A DNA stretch of 64,000 nucleotides. Source: Vreelandella olivaria (GTDB lineage Bacteria; Pseudomonadota; Gammaproteobacteria; Pseudomonadales; Halomonadaceae). Both the position numbers and the translations under genes were made by a program. The notes under the pieces were generated by a model, which did not search any database, was not told the origin of the DNA, and saw nothing but the letters and a program-made list of their open reading frames with translations. Positions 22,604 through 33,016 of the stretch are shown one piece after another. Within the stretch, counting starts at the first letter, position 1. Each line of letters begins with the position of its first letter. The stretch is taken from assembly GCA_004295565.1 (NCBI GenBank), contig AP019416.1:248001-312000 (forward strand). The letters run 5' to 3'.

Positions 22604-23974
22604 GTCAAGACACCACCGCATGGAAAGATCGCTGGGCAAAACGTTCTATCAGCGTGCGGCTACTGCTGGCCGTACTAGTGATGGTGGGGCTGGCGCTGCC
22701 TGTTGCGGGCACGCTGCTCTCCCACCATTACCGCGCCTCAGCCACCCAGGCGTTCGACGAGCGCCTGGAGGCTACTCTCAACGTCATTATGGCGGGCGTT
22801 ACCTACGACCGGGTAGAACAACAGCTTGTTCACGACCGGGCCCTGGGCGACCCGCGTTTTGACAACGTCTACTCCGGTTGGTACTGGCAAATCACCGATG
22901 GCGAGGAGAACACCCTGGCCTCGCGCTCGCTGTGGGATCAGCGTCTGCCGGTGATTGATAGCGACACCCTTAGCGCTCGCTCGATACCTGGCCCCCGGGG
23001 GCAATCGCTGCGCGTGGTGGAGCGCGATATCTATTTGCGCCGTTAGAAGCGCCGCTACATATTAGCGTCGCCGCCCGGGACGATGTGTTGGCCCGCGATA
23101 TTGGCGAATTTCAACGCCTGCTGTGGGGCGGTTTAGTCGGCCTGGGCGTGCTGTTACTTGGCGTATTGGCGCTCCAGGTACGCTGGGGCTAGCGCCACTG
23201 CGCCGCATGCACGCCAACCTGCATGAGGTAGAGCAGGGACGTGCCGAGCAGTTAGACACCCGTTTGCCTGACGAGTTGGCGACGCTTGCCGCCTCAATGA
23301 ACGCGGTGCTGGCACGCGATCAGCGCTTGATCGAGCGCGGCCGCCATACCGCTGGCAACCTTGCCCATGCGCTGAAAACCCCGCTGAGTGTAATGCGCCT
23401 ACAGCTACGCCAACTGCCGGAAGCGAACCGCGCCGCCTGGGAAGTTGAGCTGGCAAGGGTGGAGAGCGCGGTACGCCACCACCTGGCAAGAGCATCGGCA
23501 GCGGGCGAGGGCGCTCGCTTTGCGCCGATTGATTTACATGCCACCCTGGCGCCGCTGCTCAATGGGTTGGCCAGGCTTGCCCAGCGGCGTGGTATTGCGC
23601 TGCGCCAAACCTGGGCGGGTGAGATTAATGTGCATATGGATGGCCAGGATATCCAAGAGCTGGTGGGTAACCTAATGGATAACGCGCTGCGCTGGGCGCA
23701 TAGCGATGTGCAGCTACAGGTAGAGAGTGACGAGCAGCAGTTAACCTTGACCGTTAGCGATGATGGCCCTGGTATGTCGGAAGCAGAGTGCCAGCAGGCG
23801 GTGCAGCGCGGCAAACGGTTGGATGAACAGCGTTCGGGCAGTGGCTTGGGTTTGGCCATTGTGACTGACCTTGTCGCCCTGTACAGCGGCCATATGCACC
23901 TTAGCCGCGCCAGCACTGGCGGTTTAAACGTGGCGGTGGCACTGCCCGTCGTCGCGCGTAATCGTCGCGTGTAA
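22600..23974 (+). CDS. Sensor histidine kinase, PhoQ/QseC-like (two frameshifts)
   Basis: Corrected for missing bases near 23040 and 23190, this is one protein of about 458 residues. It has a membrane segment (LLLAVLVMVGLALPVAGTLL), a periplasmic sensor of about 130 residues, a second segment (LLWGGLVGLGVLLLGVLAL), a HAMP linker, the phosphorylated histidine in HTAGNLAHALKTPLSVMR, an N box in GNLMDNALRWA, and the ATP lid DDGPGM plus GSGLGLAIV. It should phosphorylate the overlapping response regulator. The signal is unknown; PepSY neighbours hint at envelope or metal stress. Confidence 0.9.
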
Positions 23975-23993
23975 ATAATGGAGACCGCACCGA

Positions 23994-25926
23994 ATGAATC
24001 GCATCGATACGCTGCCCGATATAGTCGCCGGCCCCCTGTTAAGACGCATCAGCGCTACACGGCTGGTACTTTGGCTCGTCGCCACTCGGCCACTGAACAT
24101 GACACTGGTGCTGCGCCCAGGGCACGCCGATAGCCAGTCGATCGGCTTGGCTCATCACCAGCAGTGCATCCCCATCGGCCAGCGGGCCTTTATCTACCTA
24201 ATCGATTGTGAGCTTGAGAATTGTGGGCTTGAATTGCCGCTGCCCTGCGACGAGCGCATTGAGTACGACCTGCAGGTGGAAACTCTGCAGGGCGAGTGGC
24301 GCTCTTTGCCCGAGTGGGCGCCGTGGCTGTGTTATGACGGTGCCGCCTATCCCGCCTTTGTGGTTGCCTCGCGCCATCACCGCCTAATGCACGGCTCCTG
24401 CCGCAAGCCTCATCACGCCAGTGCTGATGGCCTGGTACGCGCCGACAGCTGGCTGGCTGAGCAGCAGGCAGCGCCCACCGAGTGGCCCGCTTGGCTGCTG
24501 ATGACCGGTGATCAGGTGTACGCCGACGATGTGGCCGGGCCGATGCTGCGGGCAGTGCATGGGTTGATTGAACGGTTAGGACTGGTGGATGAGTGGCTGG
24601 AAGGCGCGACGGTCGACGATAGCCAAGCGCTCTACCGCTCGCCGGATAGCTACTATCGCCGTGCAGAGCTACTGCCGGATGTGACCAGCAACGTGGCGCT
24701 GCGCGAGCGCTTCTTCGGCGGTGTCAAAAGCCCGTGTTCACCTCGGCGAATGCCCATAACCACTTGATGACACTGGCCGAAATGCTCGCCATGTACTGCC
24801 TGGTGTGGTCGCCGACGCCCTGGCAAGTGATTGCGCCAACGCCGCCTGACTTAAATGACAAAGATGCCGAGCTGTATCGTCAGGAGCAGGCGGTGATCGA
24901 TGACTTTGTTGCGGGGTTGCCCCAGTGCGCACGGCTGATGGCGCACCTGCCCAGCCTGATGATCTTTGACGATCACGACGTCACCGACGACTGGAACCTG
25001 ACCGCCGATTGGGAGCGTGCCGCCTACGACAACCCGTTCTCTAAACGCATTATAGGTAATGCCCTGGTGGCCTATCTGCTCTGCCAAGCCTGGGGTAACG
25101 ACCCGGACAAAATGAACCCGTTAGTCCACCACGCCTCCACCCTGCTGGGTGATGGCGACCAGCCGCTAGTCTGTGCCGAGCAGGATGGGCTGATTGAACG
25201 ACTGCTGCGTTTTCAGGGCTGGGAGTTTCAGGTGCCGGGCACCCCCGCGCTGATTGTGCTGGATACCCGCACACGCCGCTGGCGCAGCGAACGCAGCCCC
25301 ACCGGCCTTCGGGCTTAATGGACTGGGAAGCGCTAATGGAGATGCAACAGGCGCTAATGGGGTTCAAGAGCGCGGTGATTGTCTCTCCCGCGCCGATGTT
25401 TGGTGTCAAGTTGATAGAGGGGATTCAAAAGCTGTTCACCCTTGCTGGTAAGCCGCTGGTGGTGGATGCTGAAAACTGGATGGCCCACCGCGGGGCAGCC
25501 AATACGCTGCTGCAGATTTGGCAGCACTCCAAGACCCCAGGCAACTATGTGATTTTATCCGGCGATGTGCACTACTCGTTTGTCTACGACATTTTGGTAC
25601 GTCGGCGAAAAAGCGCTCCTCACCTGTGGCAGATTACCTCCAGCGGCATTAAGAATACGTTTCCCAAGCAGCTACTCAATACCTTTGATCGGCTCAACCG
25701 TTGGCTCTACGCGCCGTGGTCACCGCTTAACTGGTTTACCAAGCGCCGTAAGCTAAGCGTTCACCCCCGTGATCCTGACCGCGCCAGCGCCGGTGAACGG
25801 CTGTGGAACGCCAGCGGCATTGGCTTAGTAACGCTGGATGAAAAAGGCCACCCTATCGATATCCGACAGCTCGACGCCGACGGTAGCGAGGTGGTCTTTC
25901 CGGCGCGAGAAAAACCGCTCATTTAA
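23994..25926 (+). CDS. PhoD-like (alkaline phosphatase D family) metallophosphatase (two frameshifts)
   Basis: One protein of about 645 residues split by missing bases near 24735 and 25310. Metal-binding motifs of the PhoD family are clear: HGSCRKPHH, LMTGDQVYADD, SLMIFDDHDVTDDWN and VILSGDVHYSF. No signal peptide is visible, unlike classical secreted PhoD, so it may be cytosolic. It should hydrolyse phosphate esters or diesters with a metal centre. It follows the histidine kinase by 20 bases and lies at the left of a phosphorus-related set of genes. Confidence 0.85.
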
Positions 25927-25963
25927 CGTCAGTGTAGCGTCAACTGCCTGACGTCCTTGATGT

Positions 25964-25981
25964 TTGTCATGATAGCGTCAC
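25964..25981 (+). promoter_or_regulatory. Candidate PHO box upstream of the EAL-CBS-GGDEF gene
   Basis: TTGTCAT-GATA-GCGTCAC fits the PhoB box pattern of two CTGTCAT-like heptamers four bases apart (11 of 14 positions). It lies about 100 bases before the preferred start at 26084, the usual position for an activator site. Confidence 0.45.
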
Positions 25982-26083
25982 AAAATGACGCACGCTTGCA
26001 GCTTATCAACAGCCTCCAGGGAAGGTGACACATCATCGAAACCACCGCTGGTGATTAGGGTGGCAGCAGAGGGCAGCAGGCAA

Positions 26084-27875
26084 ATGACCGCACAAGAAGC
26101 GCAGTGGCTAAAAAAGATCATTGCACAAGAAGAGTTGCATGTGCTTTTTCAGCCTATTGTGGATGCCAGCCAGCAGGCGATTTATGGCTACGAAGCACTG
26201 ATCCGAGGGCCTAAAACCTCGCCGCTGTACTCCCCGTTACGTTTGTTTGAGGTGGCTACCCAGGCCGGGAAGTTAGTCGAGTTAGATTTGCTTTGTCGGC
26301 GTCTCGCCATACAGCGTTTTGCAGAGCTCGACCTGCCCGGTCTGCTATTTCTTAACGTGATGCCGCTGACGATTGTGGAGCGCGACTTTCGCGAAGGCTT
26401 AACCCTTGGCTTTATCCGTGACAGCGGTTTGCCCCCAGAGCGGGTGGTGATCGAACTCACTGAACATGTGCCCATCCATGACTATGAGCTAATGCGCCAG
26501 GCGGTGGATCACTACCGCACCATGGGCTTCCAGGTAGCGCTGGATGATCTCGGTGCCGGGCACTCAAGCCTGCGCCACTGGTCTGAGCTGCGCCCCGATT
26601 TCGTTAAGCTCGACCGCCACTTTATTTCCGGCATCGACCAGGATCCTGCCAAGCGAGAATTCCTGCGCTCGATCCTCGATGTGGCCCGTAGTCTGGATTG
26701 CCAGGTCATTGCCGAAGGCGTGGAGACCGCCGCTGAGCACCTCTGCCTGTGGGAGCTCGACCGCGGCCTGGCGCTGCTGCAAGGTTTCTATTTTGCCCGA
26801 CCCACCCAGCAGCCGCCGTTGGAACTCAATATGCTGCTGCCGGCGACCACCCATTTAAAAGTCCCGCTGGCCGCACCGCGCGCTCGATTTTGCGGGCTAC
26901 CGAGGCCATCACCACGGATTGCGCAGTGCCGTATATCTCCGAACGGTTTCGTCAACAGCCCAGCTTGCGCTGTGTGGCCGTGCTGGAGAATGGCAAGCCC
27001 GTAGCGGTGGTGCGCCGCAATGCATTTTTAACCCTGTTTACCAACCCCTACAGCCATTCACTTTATGCCAAGCGCCGTGTGCTGGACGTTGCTGATGCAC
27101 GCATGCTGGTGGCTGAAGCAGATACGCCGCTGGAGATTTTGAGCCAGAAGCTGACCGATAGCCGGGATATCGAGCAGGAGGACTTTGTTATCGTTAAGGC
27201 TAACGGTGACTACCTGGGCATGGGCAATATCGTTGACCTACTGCGTGAAATTACGGCCATTCAGGTGCGTCAAGCCCGCCACGCCAATCCGCTGACGGGC
27301 TTACCGGGCAATATTCTGATTAATGAAACCCTGGCCGCCTATTTAGCTGCGGAGCGCGGATTTGCTGCGGCCTACGTTGATTTGGATAACTTTAAAGCCT
27401 TTAACGACGCCTATGGCTACGCCCGCGGTGACCACATCATTATTTCGCTATCGCGGCTGCTGCAAGCTCAGGTAGAGAACGCCGGGGGATTTATCGGCCA
27501 TATTGGCGGTGACGATTTCATGATGCTGCTGCCGCTTGAGCACTGGGAAAGTGTTTGTAAGCAAATTCTGCACTCATTCGAGGTGATGGCACCGGGTTTC
27601 TACGAAGAGGCTGACCGCCTTCAGGGCGGGATTCATATCGAAAACCGACAAAATAGACTGACGTTTTACCCTTTGTCAGTGTCTCGATTGCGGTGAAGCC
27701 CATCCCCGATGCGACCAACTGTCAATCGCTGGATATAGCGGGTGAACTTTCCGAGCTGAAGCATCAAGCCAAAAAAATCCCTGGCAACAGTCTGTTCGTG
27801 GAGCGTCGTGGTCACGATGCTGCTCAAGCCACATTAAAGATGCCTGCTTCAAAACGTCACGAAGTGGTCATATAA
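26084..27875 (+). CDS. EAL-CBS-GGDEF cyclic di-GMP signalling protein (two frameshifts)
   Basis: I prefer the ATG at 26084, behind GAGGGCAGCAGG, over 25985, which has no ribosome site. An EAL domain comes first (FQPIVD, YGYEALIRG, LDDLGAGHSSL, EGVE), then a region fitting paired CBS domains (CVAVLENGKPVAVVRR; FVIVKANGDYLGMGN), then a GGDEF domain with NPLTGLPGN and DLDNFKAFNDAYGYARGD. The active-site loop reads GGDDF, not GGDEF, so cyclase activity is uncertain while the phosphodiesterase looks intact. Bases are missing near 26880 and 27680. CBS domains suggest control by adenine nucleotides. Confidence 0.85.
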
Positions 27876-27886
27876 GTGCCCCATTT

Positions 27887-27917
27887 TTGTCATCTGGAGT
27901 CGTCAGGATGTTGTCAT
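27887..27917 (+). promoter_or_regulatory. Candidate PHO box upstream of phnD
   Basis: TCGTCAG-GATG-TTGTCAT at 27900-27917 matches the 7-4-7 PhoB box plan, with another TTGTCAT at 27887-27893. It sits 36 bases before phnD, which would suit induction by phosphate starvation. Confidence 0.5.
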
Positions 27918-27952
27918 CTTTTAACAACTCTACAGAGCGCTACAGGTGACCC

Positions 27953-28917
27953 ATGCAAACATTATCCCTCTCCCGCACGTTAATCAGTGCCGCCGTTGCC
28001 AGTGCCTTCGCCTTGGCCGCTGTAAACGCCTCTGCGGATCTTTCATCACGCTATGTGGATAATGATGGCGATATGATCGCCGATGTTCCCAGCGACGAGT
28101 CACAGTGGGTTGACCCGGATACCCTGGTGTTTGCCTATACCCCGGTTGAAGACCCCGCGGTTTATGCGGATGTCTGGTCTGACTTTCTGGATCACCTGAG
28201 CGAAGCCACCGGCAAAAAAGTCCAATTCTTCCCGGTACAGTCCAACGCTGCCCAGCAGGAAGCACTGCGTGCCGGTCGTCTGCACGTCGCTGGCTTTAAT
28301 ACCGGCGGCGTGCCGGTGGCGGTTAACTGCGGTGGCTTCCGCCCCTTCGCCATGATGGCCGCGGAAGATGGTAGCTTTGGTTATGAGATGGAGATCATTA
28401 CCTACCCAGGAAGCGGCATTGAAGCCGTTGAAGACCTGGAAGGTCGCCAGCTAGCGTTTACCTCCGAAACCTCTAACTCAGGTTTCCGCGCCCCCTCTGC
28501 ACTGCTGCGCTCCGAGTACGGCATGGAAGCGGGTGAAGATTTTGAAACCGCGTTCTCCGGCTCTCACGACAACTCCATTCTCGGCGTGGTCAACGAAGAC
28601 TACGACGCGGCGGCGATTGCTAACTCCGTTGGCAAGCGGATGATTTCCGCGGCGTGGTTAACGAAGGTGATTACGAGATTATTTATACCTCCGATACCTT
28701 CCCCACCACTGCCTACGGTCTGGCTAATAACCTGAACCCGGAACTTGCCGAGAAAATTCAGGACGCTTTCTTTAGCTACGACTGGGAAGGCACGCCCCTT
28801 GAGGCGGAGTTCGCCAACTCTGGCGAAGCGCAGTTTATTCCGATTACTTACCAGGAAAACTGGGCCGTTATTCGCACTATCGCCGACGCCAACGGTGTGA
28901 CCTACGACTGCGATTAA
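27953..28917 (+). CDS. phnD: Phosphonate/phosphite-type ABC transporter substrate-binding protein (one frameshift)
   Basis: A signal peptide (LISAAVASAFALAAVNASA) is followed by a PhnD-type periplasmic binding fold: FAYTPVEDPAVYADVWSDF, VAGFNTGGVPVAVN, LAFTSETSNSGFRAPSALL and FSGSHDNSILGVVNEDYDAAAI. The frame breaks near 28655 and continues DYEIIYTSDTFPTTAYGLAN to a stop at 28917. It should bind a phosphonate, phosphite or phosphate ester and pass it to PhnC/PhnE. The long N-terminal insertion of acidic residues after the signal is unremarkable. Confidence 0.88.
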
Positions 28918-28947
28918 TCAGTCGGCTATCTGCAATTGGTAATTATT

Positions 28948-28973
28948 CGGCCAGGAGGGCTCACCTTCTGGCC
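28948..28973 (+). terminator. Hairpin between phnD and phnC
   Basis: CGGCCAGGAGG pairs with CCTTCTGGCCG across a short loop. It lacks a strong T tract and probably stabilises the phnD message end or partly attenuates, giving more binding protein than transporter. Confidence 0.55.
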
Positions 28974-29000
28974 GTTTAGCTATACATATGAGGTGGAACG

Positions 29001-29846
29001 ATGTTGACACTTAGTGGCGTAGGCAAGCGCTACCCTACCGGGGATAGGGCGCTGAAGGATATTGAACTCACGCTGCCCAAAGGCCAAGTGATGGCGCTGA
29101 TCGGGCCTTCTGGTGCGGGTAAAAGCACGCTGATTCGCTGCGTTAACCGGTTGGTTGAACCTACCCAAGGTAGCATTCGCCTAGAAGACACCGAACTCAC
29201 CAAGCTTTCAGGGCATAAACTGCGTCATGCACGCCGCTCCATGGGGATGATTTTCCAAGAGTACGCGCTGGTAGATCGCTTAACCGTGATGGAGAACGTG
29301 CTCTCGGGTCAGCTCGGATACGTGGGCTTTTGGCGCAGCTTCCTGCGCCGCTACCCTCAGGAGGCAGTGGTCGAGGCTTTCCGGCTGTTAGAGCGGGTAG
29401 GCCTGCCCCATGCCATCGATAAACGCGCCGACGCCCTATCCGGTGGCCAGCGTCAACGGGTGGGTATTGCCAGGGCGCTACTGCAAAGCCCCAAGCTGCT
29501 GCTGGTGGATGAACCGACCGCCAGCCTTGATCCGAAAACCTCCCGCCAAATCATGCGCTTGATTCGCGAGCTATGCGCAGAGCGCGAACTGGCGGCGATT
29601 ATCAATATACACGATGTGGCCCTGGCTCAGCAGTTTGCCGACCGTATTGTCGGCCTGCGGGCGGGTGAAATCGTATTTGATGGCCTGCCCAGCGAACTCG
29701 ACAGCGAGATGCTCACCACGATCTATGGCGAAGAGGAGTGGGACACCACGCCGGAGCCCATGGACGATGAAGCGGCAGATGATGCACCGGTTGATCCTCC
29801 GTATGCACGGGTGATGTCGTCAATCGAAGCGGGAGCAGTACGATGA
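29001..29846 (+). CDS. phnC: Phosphonate ABC transporter ATP-binding protein
   Basis: Intact, 281 residues. Walker [11 protein letters not shown] loop [17 protein letters not shown], signature [15 protein letters not shown], Walker [13 protein letters not shown] and the switch histidine in INIHDVALA are all present. The acidic C-terminal extension ([19 protein letters not shown]) is beyond the usual PhnC end. It overlaps the first permease gene by four bases. GAGGTGGAACG precedes the start. Confidence 0.93.
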   Translation: MLTLSGVGKRYPTGDRALKDIELTLPKGQVMALIGPSGAGKSTLIRCVNRLVEPTQGSIRLEDTELTKLSGHKLRHARRSMGMIFQEYALVDRLTVMENVLSGQLGYVGFWRSFLRRYPQEAVVEAFRLLERVGLPHAIDKRADALSGGQRQRVGIARALLQSPKLLLVDEPTASLDPKTSRQIMRLIRELCAERELAAIINIHDVALAQQFADRIVGLRAGEIVFDGLPSELDSEMLTTIYGEEEWDTTPEPMDDEAADDAPVDPPYARVMSSIEAGAVR

Positions 29847-30660
29847 ACGAGCAGGCGCGCCAGCAGGCGGCCCAGCGCGGTGAGTGGCGGCGGCTCCCGC
29901 TGATCGAAAGTCCCCGCCTGCGCTGGGGGCTCGCCATTGGCGCGGTGGTGTATCTGTTGTTAGCGCTTGCCTCGGTGGAGGTGAACTGGGCACGGGTAGC
30001 CGAAGGATCCGCGCGGGCGGTTAACTTTTGGGCGCCTTTATGCAGCCCGATTTTATCAGCCGCTACGACGATATTGTCGCGGGCTTGCTGGAAAGCTTGA
30101 CCATGACGCTCACCTCCACAGTGTTGGGCGTACTGCTGGCGATCCCCGTGGGCTTAGGCGCGGCGCGAAATATCTCACCGCTGCCGATCTACTTTGTGTG
30201 CCGCGCGATTATTGCCGTTTCGCGCACCTTTCAGGAGATCATCATCGCCATTCTGTTTGTGGTGATGTTCGGCTTTGGGCCCTTTGCGGGCATGATCACT
30301 CTGGCCTTCGCGACAATTGGCTTTATGGCCAAGCTGCTGGCGGAAGATATCGAAGACTTGGATTGGCGACAGGTGGAAGCGGTGCGTGCCACCGGCGCCA
30401 GCTGGTGGCAGACCATGAATCACGCCGTGCAGCCCCAGGTGATGCCGCGCTTGATCGGGCTCTCCATGTACCGCCTGGATATCAACTTCCGTGAGTCGTC
30501 GGTGATTGGCATTGTCGGCGCGGGCGGCATTGGCGCCACGCTGAATACCTCGCTGAGCCGCTATGAGTACGACACCTCCGCGGCGATTCTGCTGATCATT
30601 ATCGCTATCGTGCTGCTATGTGAATATAGCTCTAGCCATGTTCGCCGCTGGACTCAGTAA
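29843..30660 (+). CDS. phnE: Phosphonate ABC transporter permease 1 (one frameshift)
   Basis: A PhnE-type permease of about 272 residues. The frame breaks near 30030, just after the first membrane helix; the rest reads [20 protein letters not shown], then the EAA loop [22 protein letters not shown] and a final [12 protein letters not shown]. It forms, with the second permease, the membrane channel for phosphonate uptake. Translationally coupled to phnC by an ATGA overlap. Confidence 0.88.
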
Positions 30661-30706
30661 ATGCTGATTCAGTCACTTCTGGCCCCTTAATTTGTCGAGA
30701 GTTTAA

Positions 30707-31522
30707 ATGCCTGTTTCCACTACACCCCAGGGTCAGCCAGTTTGGCAGCGGCGTACTACCCGCGCTCAATGGTTGCAGTACCTGGCTTGGCTGGCGGGTG
30801 TCAGCCTATTTCTGCTCTGCTGGAAGATGATTTCCGACAACACCATGTGGGTGTTTGTGGAAGATGCCGGCCGCCAGGGCGCCGACTTAATCAGCCGCAT
30901 GACCCCACCCAAATGGGGCTACGCCAATGTGCTCTGGAAGCCCATGTGGGACACCATCAATATCGCCACCTTAGGCACCGCGTTAGGCATTATCATGGCC
31001 TTCCCCGTGGCGTTTTTGGCAGCGCGCAACACCACGCCGCATCCGCTGGTGCGCAGCGCCGCCCTGGTCATCATTGTCTCCTCGCGCTCCATTAATTCGC
31101 TGATTTGGGCGATGCTGCTGGTGACCATTCTCGGCCCTGGCGTGCTGGCGGGGATTATCGCCATCGCCCTGCGCTCCATCGGCTTTGTGGGCAAGCTGCT
31201 TTACGAAGCGATTGAAGAGATACACCCCACCCCCGTTGAGGCGATTAGTGCGACCGGCGCAAGCCGACTGCAGGTGATGAACTATGGCGTACTGCCCCAG
31301 GTGATGCCTGCGTTTGCGGGGATTAGCGTTTACCGCTGGGACATTAATATTCGCGAGTCGACGGTATTGGGCTTGGTGGGCGCAGGCGGTATCGGTCTGC
31401 AGTTGAATGCCTCGATCAACAGCCTCGTCTGGAATCAGGTTAGCGTTATTTTTATTATGATTTTCGCTACTGTATTGGTCTCCGAGTGGATCTCTGCACG
31501 GGTTCGTCACGCCATTATTTAA
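30707..31522 (+). CDS. phnE: Phosphonate ABC transporter permease 2
   Basis: Intact, 271 residues, homologous to the gene before it: EEIHPTPVEAISATGASRLQVM is the EAA loop, and GLVGAGGIGLQL the closing motif. About six membrane helices. Two PhnE-like permeases in series suggest a heterodimeric channel, known from phosphite and phosphonate systems. No C-P lyase or phosphonatase gene lies nearby in the window, so the use made of the substrate is open. Confidence 0.9.
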   Translation: MPVSTTPQGQPVWQRRTTRAQWLQYLAWLAGVSLFLLCWKMISDNTMWVFVEDAGRQGADLISRMTPPKWGYANVLWKPMWDTINIATLGTALGIIMAFPVAFLAARNTTPHPLVRSAALVIIVSSRSINSLIWAMLLVTILGPGVLAGIIAIALRSIGFVGKLLYEAIEEIHPTPVEAISATGASRLQVMNYGVLPQVMPAFAGISVYRWDINIRESTVLGLVGAGGIGLQLNASINSLVWNQVSVIFIMIFATVLVSEWISARVRHAII

Positions 31523-31562
31523 CTGAATTAATTAACTAAGTTTAGCCACCCAGGAGGCGAAT

Positions 31563-32191
31563 ATGCGTTTTCCCGACGCGGAGATCACGACGATTGATTT
31601 ACTGCGCCACGGTGAACCGGTAGGTGGTCGTATGCTGCGCGGCTCCACCGATCACCCGTTGAGTGAAACCGGCTGGCAGCAGGTGACCGATGCGGTAATG
31701 CGGCAGACGGTCGACGGGCATCTGCCCTACGATGCGATCGTGACCTCGCCGTTAACACGCTGCCGCGAGTTTGCCCTGTGGCTGGGCGAAGAGTTTGCTC
31801 TGCCCGTTCAGATGGAGGAGGCTTTTGCCGAGCTGCACTTGGGGCGATGGGAAGGCAAAACCCACGCCCAGGTGTTTGCCGAAGAGGGCACCGAGCGAAT
31901 GAGCGCCTTTGGTTCGATCCTGCCGCGGTGTCTCCCCCCGGCGGTGAAACCCTGCACGCCTTTGATACGCGATTGGCCGGGGCCTGGCAGCAGCTATTAA
32001 GCCACCCACCTGGCCAGCATGTGCTGGTGGTGGCGCACCTGTTTGTCTGCAATGGGCTGCTGCGTCAGGTGATCGAGCAGCCGCTTTCGCGGGTATTAAC
32101 AATGGATTTGCCCTACGCGGCAATGAGCCGGGTGCGTCATGAGCGCCACGCGCTGGGCGCAACCAGCTTTGTGGAGTGGATCGGCCGTTAA
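31563..32191 (+). CDS. Histidine phosphatase family protein (one frameshift)
   Basis: The N-terminus has the catalytic LLRHGEP with the phospho-accepting histidine, then SPLTRCREFA. A base is missing near 31920, after which HVLVVAHLFVCNGLLRQV supplies the second catalytic histidine. About 210 residues in all. It follows the phosphonate permeases by 40 bases behind AGGAGG, so it may dephosphorylate an imported organophosphate or a product, though the family also includes cobalamin pathway and regulatory enzymes. Confidence 0.85.
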
Positions 32192-32256
32192 TCATTGGCG
32201 GCTAGGCAGGCTTTGCGCCATCATGAAGGCAAGCGGGTTTATCGGAGCGGTTGTCC

Positions 32257-32769
32257 ATGATATTGGTTCGTCTGTGGCCTTTACCTTGCGGGTTGGCGCC
32301 ATCGGGAAGGGGTCTGCTTACCTGCCTGTTCATACTGATGCTGGCGGGCTGTGCCAGTCGCGAACTGACCCCCATTGAGGCGCCGCCTAACCGCGCAGGC
32401 CTCTCAATGGAGCGCGCGTTGATTCTCTCCCATGCCCAGCAGGCTATTGGCACACCGTATCGCTTTGGGGGAAATACGCCCGATGGCCTGGACTGCTCTG
32501 GCTTAGTGGAAATGACCTACCGGGCGGCGGGTATTCGCGTTCCGCGTACCGCCGATGAGCAGTTTCGCGCTTTGCCACGCGCCAAAGCCCCACGCCCCGG
32601 AGATCTGCTTTTCTTTGGCGACCGTCGCAAAGCGACCCACGTCGGCATTTATCGTGGCAATGGCCAAATGATTCATGCCCCCGGCAATGGCCGTGCAGTG
32701 GTTAGCGTGCCGTTAGAGATCGATTACTGGCAGGCGCGCTTTTTGGGTGCCGCCAGTCCCGCGCCTTAA
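32257..32769 (+). CDS. NlpC/P60 family lipoprotein, cell-wall endopeptidase
   Basis: A lipoprotein signal ends in the lipobox LAGC. The NlpC/P60 domain shows catalytic cysteine in LDCSGLVEMTYRAAGI, histidine in ATHVGIYRG, and a third polar residue in MIHAPG. Such enzymes cleave peptidoglycan stem peptides, often at the D-Glu-mDAP bond, from the outer membrane. Length of 170 residues is typical of Spr/NlpC-like proteins. I take ATG at 32257, nine bases from GGAG; TTG at 32251 is too close to it. Confidence 0.9.
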   Translation: MILVRLWPLPCGLAPSGRGLLTCLFILMLAGCASRELTPIEAPPNRAGLSMERALILSHAQQAIGTPYRFGGNTPDGLDCSGLVEMTYRAAGIRVPRTADEQFRALPRAKAPRPGDLLFFGDRRKATHVGIYRGNGQMIHAPGNGRAVVSVPLEIDYWQARFLGAASPAP

Positions 32770-33016
32770 GGGACATTCTACGTAGTCGTTTGTTAGCTCT
32801 GAACATCCACCAGGTTTTATGACTGGGGTCAATAACAGCCCCAAAGACGCTCTATACTCGCGGCGCTTTGCCATTATTTTATCCGCTGAAATTAAGCGTA
32901 TTTAACTATACGGCAAAGTGCGGCAGACTTAGCTAAAACGCGTTAACTGACGCGGACAATAATACTCAAGCATGCCGCTTACCTCCCCAATGACGCTAAA
33001 TGTTTGAGGCTAAGCC

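Noticed and set aside
32934-32962. Sigma-28-like promoter before the chemoreceptor gene
   Set aside because: TAAAACGC and GACAATAA are present, but the spacer is 13 bases rather than about 11 and several consensus bases differ.
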